A DNA stretch of 64,000 nucleotides from Parasitella parasitica (GCA_025201805.1 MU619280.1:79583-143582), one strand, 5' to 3'; shown: positions 20,219 to 33,220, counted from the first letter of the stretch. The notes: generated from the letters alone by a model not told the origin. Program-made: numbers and translations.

Positions 20219-21598
20219 ATGACTTGTATCCCACACTCGACGTTTTGTCTATTATTCTCAATCTTTCTGACTGGCGTCTTTGCTCAAAATGGTATACACT
20301 TGCCAATCTTATCATATCTGACAGCTCGATTTAAACGTTTTATTTTTATTTTTTTTCCTAGATGCCACTGTGGAAAATGAATGTGCAGCAGAAATAAATA
20401 ATGATTATGATATGCCGATGCGAATTGGTGCTTTATTCATCATCTTTGGTACCAGCGCTCTAGGCATGTATTTTGCTCTTTTTTTTAAAAAAAATCAAAT
20501 ATATTAATTAAATAGCATTCCAAACATGTAGGCGTCTTTACTCCTATAATTATGCATAGGATCTCTCCCTACAGCAAAGGAAGCTCAAGAGACTGGATGC
20601 TGACAATGGGAAAGTTTTGTAAGTTGTGAAAAAAAAAAAAAGAAAGCGAGAAATCAAGCATCCAACAACCCTCATTGTAGTCGGTACTGGTGTTATTTTG
20701 GCCACTGCATTTGTCCACATGTTGCCAGAAGCATTAGAAAATTTTGCCAGCCCGTGTCTTGATGCCGGGTGGCAAAGCTATGGTGCATTTGCAGGCGTCT
20801 TTTGTATGATTTCATCGTTTGCGCTTCAATTGCTAGAATTAGCTGCAGTAGCCAACATTGAAAGACTTCGTGCCAAACGAGCAGCCGAAAATATGTCCAT
20901 GGACCTGGAAAAAACTCAGCAGAGCAGCGCATCACTGGACACTAGCTCCACAGAAACAACAGCTGGCAATTCGCCTATAGAGCCAACGCCGGCATGCGTT
21001 GATCACGGACACGATCATGTTCACAGTGCTGGTTTATTTGAGGAAGGCGATGCATTCAAACACATCGGCACTCTTATTTTGGAACTTGGCATAGTTATGC
21101 ATTCGATTATTGTTGGCATCACGTTGGCAAATACAGGAAATGATGGATTTATAACATTGCTGATTGCTCTTGTTTTCCATCAGGTAAAAAAAAAAAAAAA
21201 AAAAAAAAATGGCGTCGGTTAATTCAACCTGTTATTGCTTCTAGTTTTTCGAAGGCGTTGCGCTGGGAACTCGTATCAACGACATGGACATTCAAGGTTG
21301 GAAGCGCCCTGCTTTAATGGGCATCCTGTTTATGATTATGACGCCCATTGGATGTGCTATTGGTATTGGCATCCATTCGTCCTTCAACCCCAATTCTTCA
21401 GCTTCGATTCTTGCAAGCGCTATCCTTGACTCTTTATCGGCTGGCATTCTACTATACAATGCTTACATCTCCTTGATGAGCCAGGAAATCAATCAAAACC
21501 CTGAATTCCGTCAAGCTCCTTTCCTCCGTAAATTCGTTTGCTTTATTTCAATGTATGGCGGTGCTGGTTTAATGGCTTTACTAGGCAAATGGGCATGA
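20219..21598 (+). CDS. ZIP family zinc/iron transporter
   Basis: Imports Zn2+ (or Fe2+) into the cytosol. Exons 20219-20291, 20362-20463, 20532-20618, 20681-21183, 21245-21598; 372 residues. The N-terminus is a likely signal peptide (CLLFSIFLTGVFAQ). Eight membrane spans are plausible: RIGALFIIFGTSAL|GVFTPIIM, FGTGVILATAFVHML, AFAGVFCMISSFALQLL, LELGIVMHSIIVGITLA, FITLLIALVFHQ|FFEGVALG, and three more. The metal-site histidines HSIIVG and HQ|FFEG are present, and the TM3-4 loop has a His-rich HGHDHVH motif. Resembles Zrt1/Zrt2. Intron 2 requires a GC donor (GCATGT at 20464) to keep the conserved SALGVF. Intron 4 begins with a long poly-A run. Confidence 0.93.
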
Positions 21599-22863
21599 AA
21601 ATCAAGATGTTTTATGTATAGACGTATATACCAGGATACTTTTGCTCAAAGTATACTCCCTCCAAAAAAGAAAAAGAAAAAGAAAAAACTGCATTATACA
21701 TATTTAACATACACACACATTGGACATAGCATAATCTAAAATTATATTCGCACTATTTTTTATACCATCTTTTGTATTAGTAGAATTTCCTGAAACAAAA
21801 CTAAATATATCAGGTCATTGAATAAAAAGAAAATGAAACAAGTTGGTTGCAACAAGATAACAATCTCTAATGTTCAAACACAATACTGTGTATATATTTG
21901 TATTTTAAAAGTCTATTACGAACCATGTGCGCATGAAACTATTTTTATTTTTGTGTAAAATAACGACAAAGATCTGGGACACTAAAGGTCTGACACTTTT
22001 CTATAAATCAAATGAATCAATTGTTTGTGCAAACACTACACGCCACAATATGTGCACATACAAACAGGATATGGATATCATGGGTTATTTTACTTGACAA
22101 TCCATCCATCAAAAATCTGAATCCTGCCCTTCAGAAAAGACACATGTGGACATCCATGTTGGATTCAATGCGAGCGTGCTATAGTGTATTGCTCTTGCTA
22201 TAAATACACATGTCTATAAATTTGAAAGATCGATTAATGGGTCATGATATTCCGGTACTTGTTAGTTAGGAAGTCTACCCCTGATGTATCAGCTTTTCTT
22301 GGTTGAAATGCAAAACGACAGGTTAAATAAACACTATTAAAATACTCGATGAATTCAAATAGTATTACTTTTTTTTTTTTTTTGGTGTAATTTTCAAGGA
22401 CTATAAATGTCTCAATGAATAATAAGCTTGTGTACCCTATATCGTTTTGGTTGCTCCCAAAGATATGTCAAGCATAATATTGCGTCGAGTTGCTAATAAT
22501 GTGCATACCAAGACTGTAATATTACACTTTCAACAATAGTAAAGATAAAGCCCGAGTCTTGGGCAATAAAATATGAACTTTTGTCTGAGGAAGATATAAA
22601 AATCAAATGAATGCTATGAATATTGCAAATAGTTATTGCTTTCACGTTCTTAATTTTAAGCAAAATAAAAAAATAAAATCACATAACATGTATTTGGTAA
22701 TACGCAAGGCAAGATAGTATCACTTTTACTATGATATTATACAAGATAGGTTCAACTCTGCAGAGCAAGCATTTCAAAAATCTGGCTGGCTTGAAACAAC
22801 CACCGCTTTGAAGAAAACTTTTTTTTTTTTTTTTTTCCATATTGATAATACATTTGTCAAGCA
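21599..22863. other. Intergenic, 1.26 kb
   Basis: AT-rich with short A and T runs; no gene, RNA or repeat recognised. A poly-T run at about 22819-22836 lies just before the next start codon. Confidence 0.5.
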
Positions 22864-23592
22864 ATGCTCAACCCGCCATTCGACTTATTTGCAGATCTAA
22901 CAAAAGAAGAGCAAGAAAATTTTGACAAAAGACGAAACCAGATGAATGCTATAGTGGAAGGGCAAATGTCGAGTTTTGCGACGGACCCTAACCAACGCAC
23001 AATTGCTGAAAATCGACTTGTATTCAAAAGATCCAAGCTAGAAAACCATGTCAGGCCTGGGTTGCATCACCAATTGCTCACAAAAAACGAATGTCAAAAT
23101 GTGCTAGAGATATGTCGTCGCCAGGCTGAATGGACTGTAGATCGTCATTCGGCATTTCCAACAACTGATATACCTATCCGCAACCACAGCCCACTTTCTG
23201 TGTTAGAGCCACTCGTAAAGGAACGCTTGTTTGACGAGCTTGCAGACTATTATGGCTTCAAAACATCTGATTTAGCTTTTCGAGACATTTTCTTGGTTAA
23301 ATACTCGGCAAATGCACAAAGAGGTATCAAACTACACACAGATGGATGCCTGTTTTCGTTCACTCTGCTCATTAGTGATGAGCATGATTTTGAAGGCGGA
23401 GGAACTTACTTTGCTAGTATCGATAAAGTGATTCACTTAAAACAGGGCGACGTTGCCTACCATGCTGCTAAAGTTTCGCATTGTGGCGTTGATATCACCC
23501 ATGGAGAACGTTATATTCTAGTAGGATTTATAGATACAGCTGATACTATTGCAAACGATGATAGAAACAACAAGCACAAATTGAGAAACTGA
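22864..23592 (+). CDS. 2-oxoglutarate/Fe(II)-dependent oxygenase
   Basis: Single exon, 242 residues. The C-terminal half is a double-stranded beta-helix oxygenase of the prolyl-4-hydroxylase type: iron ligands H158 and D160 in LHTDG, the third ligand H206 in VSHCG, and R216 in GERYILVGF for 2-oxoglutarate. The stretch DFEGGGTYF and GDVAYH between them fit the P4H fold. No signal peptide, so probably cytosolic or nuclear. The substrate (protein side chain or small molecule) cannot be read from sequence. The N-terminal 60 residues are charged and not conserved with a domain I know. Confidence 0.82.
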   Translation: MLNPPFDLFADLTKEEQENFDKRRNQMNAIVEGQMSSFATDPNQRTIAENRLVFKRSKLENHVRPGLHHQLLTKNECQNVLEICRRQAEWTVDRHSAFPTTDIPIRNHSPLSVLEPLVKERLFDELADYYGFKTSDLAFRDIFLVKYSANAQRGIKLHTDGCLFSFTLLISDEHDFEGGGTYFASIDKVIHLKQGDVAYHAAKVSHCGVDITHGERYILVGFIDTADTIANDDRNNKHKLRN

Positions 23593-23651
23593 TTTTTTTT
23601 TTTACATCTTAATATCTTATTTACTATATACAATTATCTGCATTTACTATA

Positions 23652-25520
23652 CTATGTGCTATAAAACACAATATCTTTTACTTTCTTTCTTTTGAGTGCT
23701 GTTACATGCCAGCGGACATCGTCATCGTGCTTTGTGCGTCTGCTGTGCAGTAACTTTTCAAACGACTCAATATGATCCGAAATGTCAAGATATTGGCCTA
23801 AACAATCAAGGGTCAGATTCCATGCCCTTTCTTTTACATAGGCACTGCGGATACTCACATGAACTTTCAATTTTAATGCCGATAAAGAAGTAGGCCAGAT
23901 TTACCGTTCCAGGGTTGAACTGGCCATTGAGATCCAACTGCTTGGCTTCTTCTATAGACATACCCATCTCCAAAGCTTTACGCGCTTCATTTGTATGATA
24001 ATTTTGAATTAGAACCTTTGGTCGTATGATGGGTTGAATACATTTCAAATCTGGAGTTTTTTCAATCATCTGTACCAACTGAGGTATTACATTCGGTATC
24101 TTGCGCTGCCTGTAATCGCATTCCTTTTAAGTGACCCTTGCATACCAATATTTAGGCTGGTTACTTACCATGTCTCATGACTTGATTGTGTTGTCGAGCT
24201 GGTAATGATGGTTATAAAATCGTGGTATCTTTTGAAATATTCGACCGGATTGAATAGCTTCCTTATAGTATACATGGGGTCAGCAAGCTCATCCAGGATA
24301 AGGGCAGCTACAGTGGCAATGACGTTAGCATAAAGGTAGATTTATGAAAGCAAGCAATATATACACACACACCTCTCTCAAATTCTCGTGTCAATATCTT
24401 TAGAGTAGCTTTGGTGACATTGGGTGCCGCGCTACTGACGGGGTAGCAAGGGGTGATAATAGGCATTACAGCATCTGTGAACTCTGGCAAACTTTTGTAC
24501 TCAAGACGTCGCGCATTTTCACCAGAAATGTCCCTTGTGAGCAATACAGGTGTCGGCCATGGCCAGTCTTTCCATTTGTTGAAAAATGAACATATCAGAT
24601 GATATATGGTGAGTTGTGGTGTATTGCAAACATCCATGTACGTCTTTAGTAACAATAGTGTCCAAGAGCTCCCATTGAGGTATCCTATAGGCTTATTGTA
24701 GATCTGTCTCACTGTAGCCCAGTGTTTAACGCATTGAAGACCGCGTTGGAAAATATGAATATGCTGCTTGTGTTTGATTTGGTTTTTGATAAATCTATTG
24801 ACCCGAGGTCCATCCATACTAGCTTTACATGTATCGTGTATACCCTTTAAATATTTGTCGTCCAGCAGGTCAATGTCCTGGTCAATGCTGTCTTCTCGAA
24901 GCCGAACAAAGGACACATCAATCTAAGTTCAAGCAGGAATTATTAGTATGGAGTTTGCTGATGACACTTGCAAGAAGATGAACACACCGAAATGTTGTCG
25001 ACGACAAATTTGATGATGGGTACGTTTGCATTTTTGATCACCTGCAAAAGAGTTTTTTTTTTTTTTAGAGAGAACGTCTGGTGCATCCGGGTAGAAATAA
25101 ATAATAACCTACTTCTACGTCTTGAACAGCTGATATTTGGTTTAGGATTTTGGGAAAGAATTCGAAAAAATCCTTTCGTTTTACCATGTGAGGGCAGATG
25201 AGGACGATATCGATGTCAGCATTGCGAATGTATCCACCAAGTCCGTAAGAGCCAAAAGGAAGCAACAAGCAAGATATGTCTCCTCCTCTATAATTGTTTT
25301 CATCCAACACGGCTCTGGTGAAATTGGATTGTATTATTTTGAGCAATGATAGAGCCTCTTGTCTAGAAAAAAAAAAGTGCTGTCAACGTTAATTCCGCTT
25401 ACCCCCCCCCCCTCTACAATATAATAGAAACCTCTTTGAGCCTTCTTCCCGGGTTTCAATGATATTATTGCATTTCAAATAGCTTTCTAAATATTCGTCC
25501 ACAGCGTCTGTATTCGTCAT
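23652..25520 (-). CDS. Poly(A) polymerase, divergent
   Basis: Adds poly(A) tails to RNA. Seven exons: 25432-25520, 25113-25362, 24988-25041, 24373-24922, 24169-24307, 23859-24109, 23652-23797; 492 residues from the ATG at 25520. The fold matches canonical Pap1 end to end: PFGSYGLGGYIRNADIDIV with two catalytic aspartates, the third in NIS|IDVSFVRL, then GPRVNRFI, CVKHWATVRQIYNKPIGYL, GSSWTLLLLK, PWPTPVLL, MPIITPCYP, NVTKATLKILTREFERG, YFKRYHDFI and the C-terminal RNA-binding part ending HVTALKRKKVKDIVF. It lacks the basic, nuclear-localising tail of Pap1 and its motifs are looser than usual. The frame stays open upstream to an ATG at 25622, adding an odd hydrophobic stretch; the start is uncertain. 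Intron 2 carries a poly-A/T run. Confidence 0.85.
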
Positions 25521-25622
25521 GTAGAATAAAACCAAAAGAGGCCCTAATAAAATGTGTGCGCGTACAGAATGTATGCATCCCATCAATACCACCAAAATAG
25601 GCCCACCAGTCACTAACTGCAT

Positions 25623-27067
25623 GGCAAACCTGTCAAACGCTTGTCTAGCTATCCTAGATTAGGCAAAAAGATTGACTAGAAGTCCATCTTACATACACGA
25701 AAGATGTGTTTCAATCGACCTGATCCATCCTGAAATTGATTAAAACAAAAAGTGTAAAATTAAAAGCGAGGTGCACACTTTTGTTTTATCTTACTTGTGA
25801 TAACGGCGAAATGCTCTAATTACGATGCGGTTTAATCTCACGCAACTTGAGTGAAAATGAAGGAAAGTCAATTAAGCCTAATTACTCAAGCACAGCCATA
25901 TAGCTTACTTGCATACGTTCATTCTTGGGCAAGATCAGACGCACAGAGTACGACTAATGTTTCGAAATCAATATTGTTTATAGGTACAGGAAAAAATGAC
26001 ACGTATTTACAGCACATCAAGAGGCACTCCTCAACTATATGTCTGCTCTTGACCGTTTATAGATATTCTGTAAAAGTTTTAACTTTATAGCTTTGGGCAG
26101 CTTTAATCAGTATTTATAATTGGCAACCTTAGCTTGAAAGAGTCAACCTATCGGTTGGGGTTTCTCTAAGCCTGGATTTTGACAATGACCTGTCGGACAC
26201 AACGAGTCAAGATGTTGATCTCTCCTCACTCAAGTGTCTTTAGACGATGAAAATGTATAGAGGTATTATATTGAAAAGCAAAACTGGAAGCAGGCAAATT
26301 CGGATTTGTTCCACAAAGATCCGAGAAATATTCGTTCTTGAGTTTCCCAGATGATATCAAACAGCAACAGACGTAATAATTACACAGGTTTTATGTGATA
26401 TGTGGCGATGCAGAATGTCAGATTTTCCAAAGGATTTATCTAGGGATGCATGATGAATCACATGAGTTGATTTTCTTTACTACTATAATAGTTTCTTGAA
26501 GAGGGGAGGGTTCCGACAACGTGAACGAGAGAACAATGTCCGTTCCCCTTAAAAATTAGCCATATCTTACCGCAAACTATGCGTATTAGACAAGCCGCCA
26601 GGACTAATCTTTTAAATTTCAATGTAGCAATCGTTAAACCAAAGAAGCTAGAGACACTCGTACTAAGATGGGGCTATTCCTGTTTGCTATTTCAAGAGTT
26701 AATCGTGTATTACACGCATCGAATGGGCCGCCGGGTATTGTCAGAATAGTAATACATCATGTGAAGACTCGAATAATGTTTGTGTGGCAACACAGAGACA
26801 ACCGACTGCATCGCTGCTTTTAATGCTTAACGGCAGGATTCGTTTGGAAGAATAAAAGACGATTCATGCAATACCGTTTAGCCTGCAAATTCGCCAGTAC
26901 TGATTCAAACAAGTCGGGTGATACTTTACAAAACCCCGTATAGAGAATTTTGCTTCTATTTTATTAGATGTAGAAAAGATTAACATGATGCGTTGTGGCG
27001 AAAAGATTATGATAAAATAATAAATGACGAAAAAATGGGGTAAGAGACAATACAACGGTGGTGGAAT
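25623..27067. other. Intergenic, 1.44 kb
   Basis: Holds the upstream region of the poly(A) polymerase gene, possibly with unseen 5' exons at 25640-25830, and the 3' flank of the KRE9-like gene. No other gene, repeat or RNA recognised. Confidence 0.45.
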
Positions 27068-27703
27068 TTAGATCAACGCAGCAGCAGCGGCGCCAGCAAC
27101 AGCAATGGCACCCATGGCAGCCTTGTTAGAAGAAACCTTGAAGCCGGCAGATTCAGCAACACGCGCGTTGGCAACAACTGAGACACTGGCAGAAGCTACC
27201 GAGCCAGAGGCGGAAGAACTGCCAGATGCATTGGTAGTAGCAGCAGGGCTAGCAGTGTTAGCACCGGCAGAATCAGCACTCTTGATGGTGAAGAGGCCAG
27301 TGAAAGAAATGTTGGGTGAGTTTCCTAGCTCGAAGGCGTAGTCATCTCCAGCAGCAATATCAGCAGGGACGTTCCAGGTGTAAGAGCCAGTATTGGCATC
27401 AACGTCTTGAGCAATAGTGGAAACAGGTTGGAGAGCAGTAGGCGAACCTTTAGCCAAGACAATCTTGGGAATTACAGGAACTTGTTGATCAATCCTTGAT
27501 AATAAAAGAAAACGTCCCATACAATCAATACAAAGCTTATAAAATGAACCTCTGCACAAGAAAGAGACTTACCAAGTGATGACAGCAGGTTGACCAGCAG
27601 TGTACACAGTTCCCGTAAGAGGAGAGGTGACGCTCACAATGTTAGATTGAGCAGAGACAACGGCAACAGTAAGGGCAGCAACGGCAGCGAAAATGGACTT
27701 CAT
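27068..27703 (-). CDS. KRE9/KNH1-like secreted GPI-anchored cell-surface protein
   Basis: Exons 27573-27703 and 27068-27494, 185 residues. Residues 1-18 are a signal peptide (FAAVAALTVAVVSA). The Kre9/Knh1 N-terminal domain follows: SVTSPLTGTVYTAGQPAVITW, then a GSYTWNVPADIAAGDDYAFEL stretch and SPNISFTGLFTI. After it come a Ser/Ala/Thr-rich linker (SGSSSASGSVASASVSVV) for O-glycosylation and a C-terminal hydrophobic stretch (GAIAVAGAAAAALI) preceded by small residues, i.e. a GPI attachment signal. Expected at the plasma membrane or cell wall. Codon use is more GC-rich and regular than in neighbours, suggesting high expression. Confidence 0.85.
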
Positions 27704-28988
27704 TGTTTTTCTAAGGAATAATATTTTATGAAAAAAGAAGAGAAAGGATGAGGGGAAATTGTGCTTATTTATGTCATTTTCGGATGAGAGAGAGAGAGGG
27801 TTGTTGGGAAGTGATCACATAATGAAATGTGCATTGACCCTCTAAAGGTTTGAGTCTCCGTCTGTCAAACAAGTGTCAATCACAAGGGCAAGTTTTGTCG
27901 AGAAAAGGTAATAATAGAACAACGGGCTGACTCCGTTTCAATCAGATCTCAACCCTCCTTTGAGTCTATTATCTTTTTGAGTGAAGAGGGCGGTTATGAT
28001 GTAGATACAAGATCTAACCGTTTTTATTGCTATATGTTATTCAGCAACAAAAGAATTCCTTTTATGAGCCTAAACATGTATATATACGGCATTTCCTTTC
28101 ATTCCTTGCAATCTATCATAATCAAAGTCATATACATCTGAAACCACTAGTTTCTGGGTTAGTTACATATCGATAGAGCTAAAACAGTTGTAGTATATAA
28201 GTGTTACAACGCAAATAAATATGCATTTGCGCTCGCAAACGTAATATGGGATTAGACATGGTTAAGAATTCCAAGATTTGGTGCTGAACTTAATCTTGGT
28301 GTATAGATAGAATGTGAATAGCAGTTGGAAAGGAGTTATGTTTCTGCAATGGCAATGAAAATAGGCCGCCTACAGTTTTTGCTTGGCCGCTGTTGGCTTT
28401 TACATGATATCGACAGGGAATGGAATGTAAAGGAAATGCTTTTGACATGCGGAAAATTGGTAAGCTCTAATACGATCCAGTAATAAAAGTGATCATAAAT
28501 CCTATTATATGTATGTTAGGTAGTGTGTTTAATCGCTTTTTTCGCACTCAAGGATAAAATGATACAAAATCTAGATCTTGAAAAAAAAAAAAATTCAAGA
28601 CATATAACATGGCATTATTCGTGTGTCGCCCAAAAACCTTGAATTGCATAAACATGTTCTTCCCAACAACAAACGATCAAAATAAAAATTTTGTCCATTT
28701 CAACCTGTGCTACAGAAATTGGTTGCTTGGCAACAAAACGTTGCAATTTAAACCGACTGTTGAGAAAGGAGTAGATTGTTATCAGGAAGAAAATAATTGC
28801 TTTGCATGTCAAACACCAAGAAAGCGTCCAAAAATGAGAAGATGAATCAACACTTAGATGGTTAGTGTTGTGCAGTGTCCCTCAGCTAACTCTTGGGATT
28901 TAATGCGGTGACTGGCCGAGCGAACCGTACGGCCGAGGCTTATCTTTTGATTTTTTTATAGCTTTTTTCCCTTTGTAGTCTTAACCCA
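27704..28988. other. Intergenic, 1.28 kb, divergent promoters
   Basis: Upstream of both the KRE9-like gene (minus) and the SQS1-like gene (plus). An ORF at 28609-28845 has no family resemblance and odd composition; rejected. A GTTGC-TTG-GCAAC palindrome is at 28722-28734. Confidence 0.45.
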
Positions 28989-30481
28989 ATGTCAAGATTT
29001 AAAGGAAACAAGTTCAAGAGAAAAGAGAAACAACCTCGAGGTGGTGGTTTTGGCTTTAACAAGTCAAAAATTACCAAGATATTTGAAGGCAATGAACCCA
29101 AGTATGATCATTTTGAGGCGCAACATACATTGCACGAAGAAAGTAAGTTTGCATCCATATAGCAAAAAGAAATTGATACTATATTTTTTGTTAGTTTTCG
29201 TAGTGGATAGCGGTACCGAAAAAAGCCCTCAACAACCTGCTAGTTTCGATCAGCTTCCTCGTATTTCAATGACGCAGCTAACAAACAGCGTACTTGACGC
29301 AGAAGATTTGGATGAATCAACTGAGGAACTGGGGTTTTTCTTTGATTCAACCCCATCTCAACCCGTAGAAAGTCAAATAGCCACAAAAGTTAAATCTAAT
29401 TTACCAGCAAGAGCATCAAATAATAGCTATCAAGAGAATAGGAGTAAGATTATTCAGGATGACTCGATTTACATTGACAGCGAGGATGATGCAGACGATG
29501 CAGATTCAATTAGTAGCAGCGAAGATGTTGATGCGCTGCAGGCACTAGCTCATTGGGGCAAAGTTGAAATATTCCAAGAGGAACCTGCTGGTCATCAATA
29601 CCTTGGCCAAGGGGAGGACGATTATACCATGCTGATGGGCACTTTAATTAGTGACATTTGTGATCCAGATCAAGATGTAATCGAGACGCTAGACAGCGAT
29701 GAAGACCATGAACCTTTAAAGTGGCAGCAAACCCAAGAGATGTATGTGCCTGACAGTATGAAGCATAGTTATCGAGGTTTGTTGAAAGAAGAACGGAACC
29801 GACTCAAAAAACAAGCAAAACAGCAGCAAAAAAAGAGAATGACAGCTAGAATGACAGTGGATAAAAGCGTAGCAAAATCTGGAAAAAAGAATATTGTTGA
29901 CCAGTGAGTGTCCGCACTGGAAAATATACATTTACTGGGAAACTCATGCTATTTTGTATAAATATATATATTTTTTTAGGGTCATGCATGAGTTTTTACA
30001 ACAGGATCATTTGAAAAGATACCGCCTTTCAAATTTATCATACCATGGCCGACGTATGGTTGTGCCAAAACTTGCCAAAATGTTTAACCTTGACATATCT
30101 CCGGTGAAATCAAGTAAATCGTAAGTAATATAATGTGTTTCTGCTGACTGCGATATACTTACACATGTAATCAGATGCATTGACCTAGTAAAAACCAAAA
30201 AGACATGCAAACCTGCCGTCCCAAAAAAGTCGCGAGCGCAGAATTCAATTACGAAACATCAAAGCAGCAGTAGGATGGAGAAAATTCAGTCAAGACAAGA
30301 TGAAAAGCATGGCAAGCAAGTGGCATCTAGTTCCACCCCCATCTCCACAAATAACGTTGGACACCGCATGCTGGCTGCTATGGGCTGGAAGGAAGGGGAA
30401 GCAATTGGTAATAGCCAAAAGGGTATCAAAGAGCCAATTAAAGTTTTTATGAGAGCGAATCGAAGAGGATTGGGAGCTTAA
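28989..30481 (+). CDS. SQS1: R3H/G-patch protein, SQS1-like
   Basis: Sqs1 activates the DEAH helicase Prp43 in ribosome biogenesis and spliceosome disassembly. Exons 28989-29142, 29195-29903, 29980-30120, 30175-30481; 436 residues. Basic N-terminus (RFKGNKFKRKEK, RGGGFGFNKSK), then acidic low-complexity sequence, a conserved-looking block ending HEPLKWQQTQEMYVPDS, an R3H-like domain (MHEFLQQDHLKRYRLSNLSYHGRRMVVPKLAKMFNL; split over residues about 290-350), and a C-terminal G-patch (VGHRMLAAMGWKEGEAIG...GIKEPI). Domain order R3H then G-patch at the extreme C-terminus is characteristic of Sqs1. Confidence 0.85.
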
Positions 30482-33220
30482 ATATACCCTGTTTGTAAAT
30501 ATAAATTATATGCTATGCTGTATGCCGAGGCGTTGAGACTAAGCTACAAAATCGATGCTAAAATAAAAGACCATGGCTTTTAAAAAAAAATACTTTCTAA
30601 TTTTATCATGTCAACGACATGAACTTGGGAACTGATATTTTTCCTACATTGCACCAAAAGTCCATCAAATGTGATGGTTGATCCAACTCTTTACTTTCTC
30701 TTTTTTTTGTGAGTACTAACAGTACTAAAAATTTAAAAGCATGTCGATATCACCTGGTAAGTACACCATTATTCTGATAAACATGATGTGGACTTTCTTT
30801 GAACAAAGTTTTTGAAGTAAGTGTTATGAGATGTCTTTTTCTTTGAGCCTGTAGTGAGGAGGAGGACGACGACGACCAACAAATTTCGTTCATATGAAAA
30901 AAGAACATTCGAATTTATAAGAATAAGTGAATATTTATTGAAGACAGGAAGACAGGAAGACTGGCAAGAGGGTTTACTCTTGTGATGCTTTGAAATGCAT
31001 ATAAAACGGAGTATACTTCTATGGATACATTTTATCCTCCATTTAGCAGGATCAGCTATTGAAAGAAATACTATGAGCTAAAACGAACGAGTCCATACTT
31101 TTTGTCTCATAAATAACGAACGTATCTCTTTTTTTTTTATTATAATAGAATTCAATCTTATGCACAAAATTAAAAGTGATGCTAGACAATTTATTTAAAA
31201 TTTTAGTAATGACACCAATAACGAAGAGTTGCGAAATATAAATCACCAAGAAGTATAAGAGAAGACGTAATAAAATTATTGAATGCAAAAATGCTAATTA
31301 TCAATCGTAGGGATGTGATTACCGAAAGTTAACGAGCATAAAGAACACAATAAAAACAGTGTAAAAAGTAAGCATAATAGGTCGTATTTTGAGTAAAAAC
31401 ACATTGCGATGAAGAAGTTATGTGCAAGATTGTGGTATCCAAATCATTACTTGTGTACAGGAATCACGCTCTTAATCAAGTCAATCAGGTTTAGTCTATG
31501 CACAGACTTGAAACTCTGAAACTTGGGAGCAGCAAAGCATCTATCTTATAAAAACTGTGGACGTATATGGCAACGAAATGTGAACGCTGCACGCAACATT
31601 TAGGTTTGACAACGATAGAGGTTCTCAATGAATATCCCAAAGTATTCCATCAATTCGAGTATCAAAAACTCGCGACGGTTAGTCCACCGAATATACTTGA
31701 AAAAAGAAGGGATTTCAGTACTATTACCAACCTCATTTTACTGAAACAAACAGCATTGTTCCAGATAGATCAACCATGGCTGTTTCAGGATTTCTTGTCA
31801 TCTTTTCGTCATTTTCTTTAAAAATTTATCAAAAAAATGTTTACTGAAAAATTATTATTATTTGTAATATATTTAAATGCGCTCTTTATAGCACAAGTTT
31901 GATACTGAAAATTTAGAATTATTAGCAGATAAACGACAAAGCGTTTTTTGATTAAATGTCTATATTCTGCATAAACAATACTAAAAAGGCTGTTTTGACT
32001 ATTTTGGAACATTAGGGAATATTTTTGACTAATCTACTCTATAGTTAAACCCCTCCGAGTTCAAGAATTAGTGATTTTTCATCGTAAATGCATCAGATAA
32101 CAACTGCAGGCCCCCGAGGGACCATTTGATATGTTTTCAGCTATTGACTCGCTCACAAACGCCATAATATATTGCCATCAAAGTCGTGGAAAATAAGCCC
32201 ATTCTAGCCTTGAAGAATTGTTTCACGCGTGATTTTATAATCAGAAACACTTGATGTTCATTTATTCGGGCTCTATTTATCATCATATTTTTTTGTGCGA
32301 AATAGATCAGGCTTTAGGAGCACAGCGATCGGTGTTCGTTGAGCTTTTAGAGTTTTTTAGGTGGTTGTTGTCAGGAGCCATTCTCTCATAAAATGACCAA
32401 CATATGGTTTAATAGTTGACACAATAGCGTCTAGTTAGGTTGGCTCGTTAGCTCGTTAGCTAGAGGTGTCGCCATCTTTTTGCCATGAAGAATTTCAAAT
32501 AAATGTATAAACTAATGAATTTTTCGTAACAGCTTCTTTTTTGTCATATAACTTGTTTTTTTGCCTTAAATAATAGCTTTACGACCAGGCATATGATAGT
32601 TACAGATGGAGCTTGTCCAGGTAGTCCTGTTATTTTCATTGTGTAACTGTGCAGATGTTCTCATGCACTAATCAAGTCCTTTCTGCCCTGAAATGTGGTT
32701 GCACGAGAACCAGAAATGACGTAAAATTTGGGCACAATTTCAAGTGGAGAAAGACAGGAGCCATATAAAATATCAATGGCACCATTGATTTACATCAGCG
32801 CATATTTAGGTTCTTCAGAGATCGTTCCATGATAAAAAAGTGTAATCTTATGTATCTTTACAGTTAAAAAACAAAATCCTCTTCAATTCTGAATCGCTAT
32901 TCAGACAACATCTCGATATAAAAAGTAAAAATATAGATTCCCTTCATAACTTGCAGCCTGCCAAGTCAATTTTTGTTTATATCCCACTATTTATAAGTGT
33001 AACAAGTTCCAATAGACTAAAAAAAACGCATACAGTTAAACAGATGAGACACGATGACGTAAAAAATGGAGGTAAAAGTCTATTCCAATCCTAAAAAAAA
33101 TTTTCCTTTAGCTTTCATTTCACCTCCTTTTGATACTTTTCTTGAATTACATTTTCCAAACAAAATAATAATAATAACAATAATAATAATCAATATACAA
33201 CATATACCTTTAATATTATA
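30482..33220. other. Intergenic, 2.7 kb
   Basis: Long AT-rich stretch with no convincing gene on either strand. A start-like exon at 30741 (ATGTCGATATCACCTG|GTAAGT) leads nowhere in frame. A short tandem, GCTCGTTAGCTCGTTAG, is at about 32445-32461. A run of AAT triplets lies near 33167-33191 before the YPD1 start. Confidence 0.45.

Noticed and set aside
25851..26090. 79-codon plus-strand ORF
   Set aside because: Random-looking composition, no splice partners, and it overlaps the upstream region of the poly(A) polymerase gene.
28609..28845. 78-codon ORF upstream of the SQS1-like gene
   Set aside because: No family resemblance, low-complexity flanks, and it lies in a divergent promoter region.
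30741..30890. Tiny exon ATGTCGATATCACCTG with GTAAGT and later acceptors
   Set aside because: All joins reach a stop within about 10 residues; the acidic-looking GAGGAGGACGAC stretch is in the wrong phase.
31567..31821. 84-codon ORF MATKCERCTQHL...
   Set aside because: A CxxC pair is present but nothing else is conserved; no promoter-like context or partner exon found.
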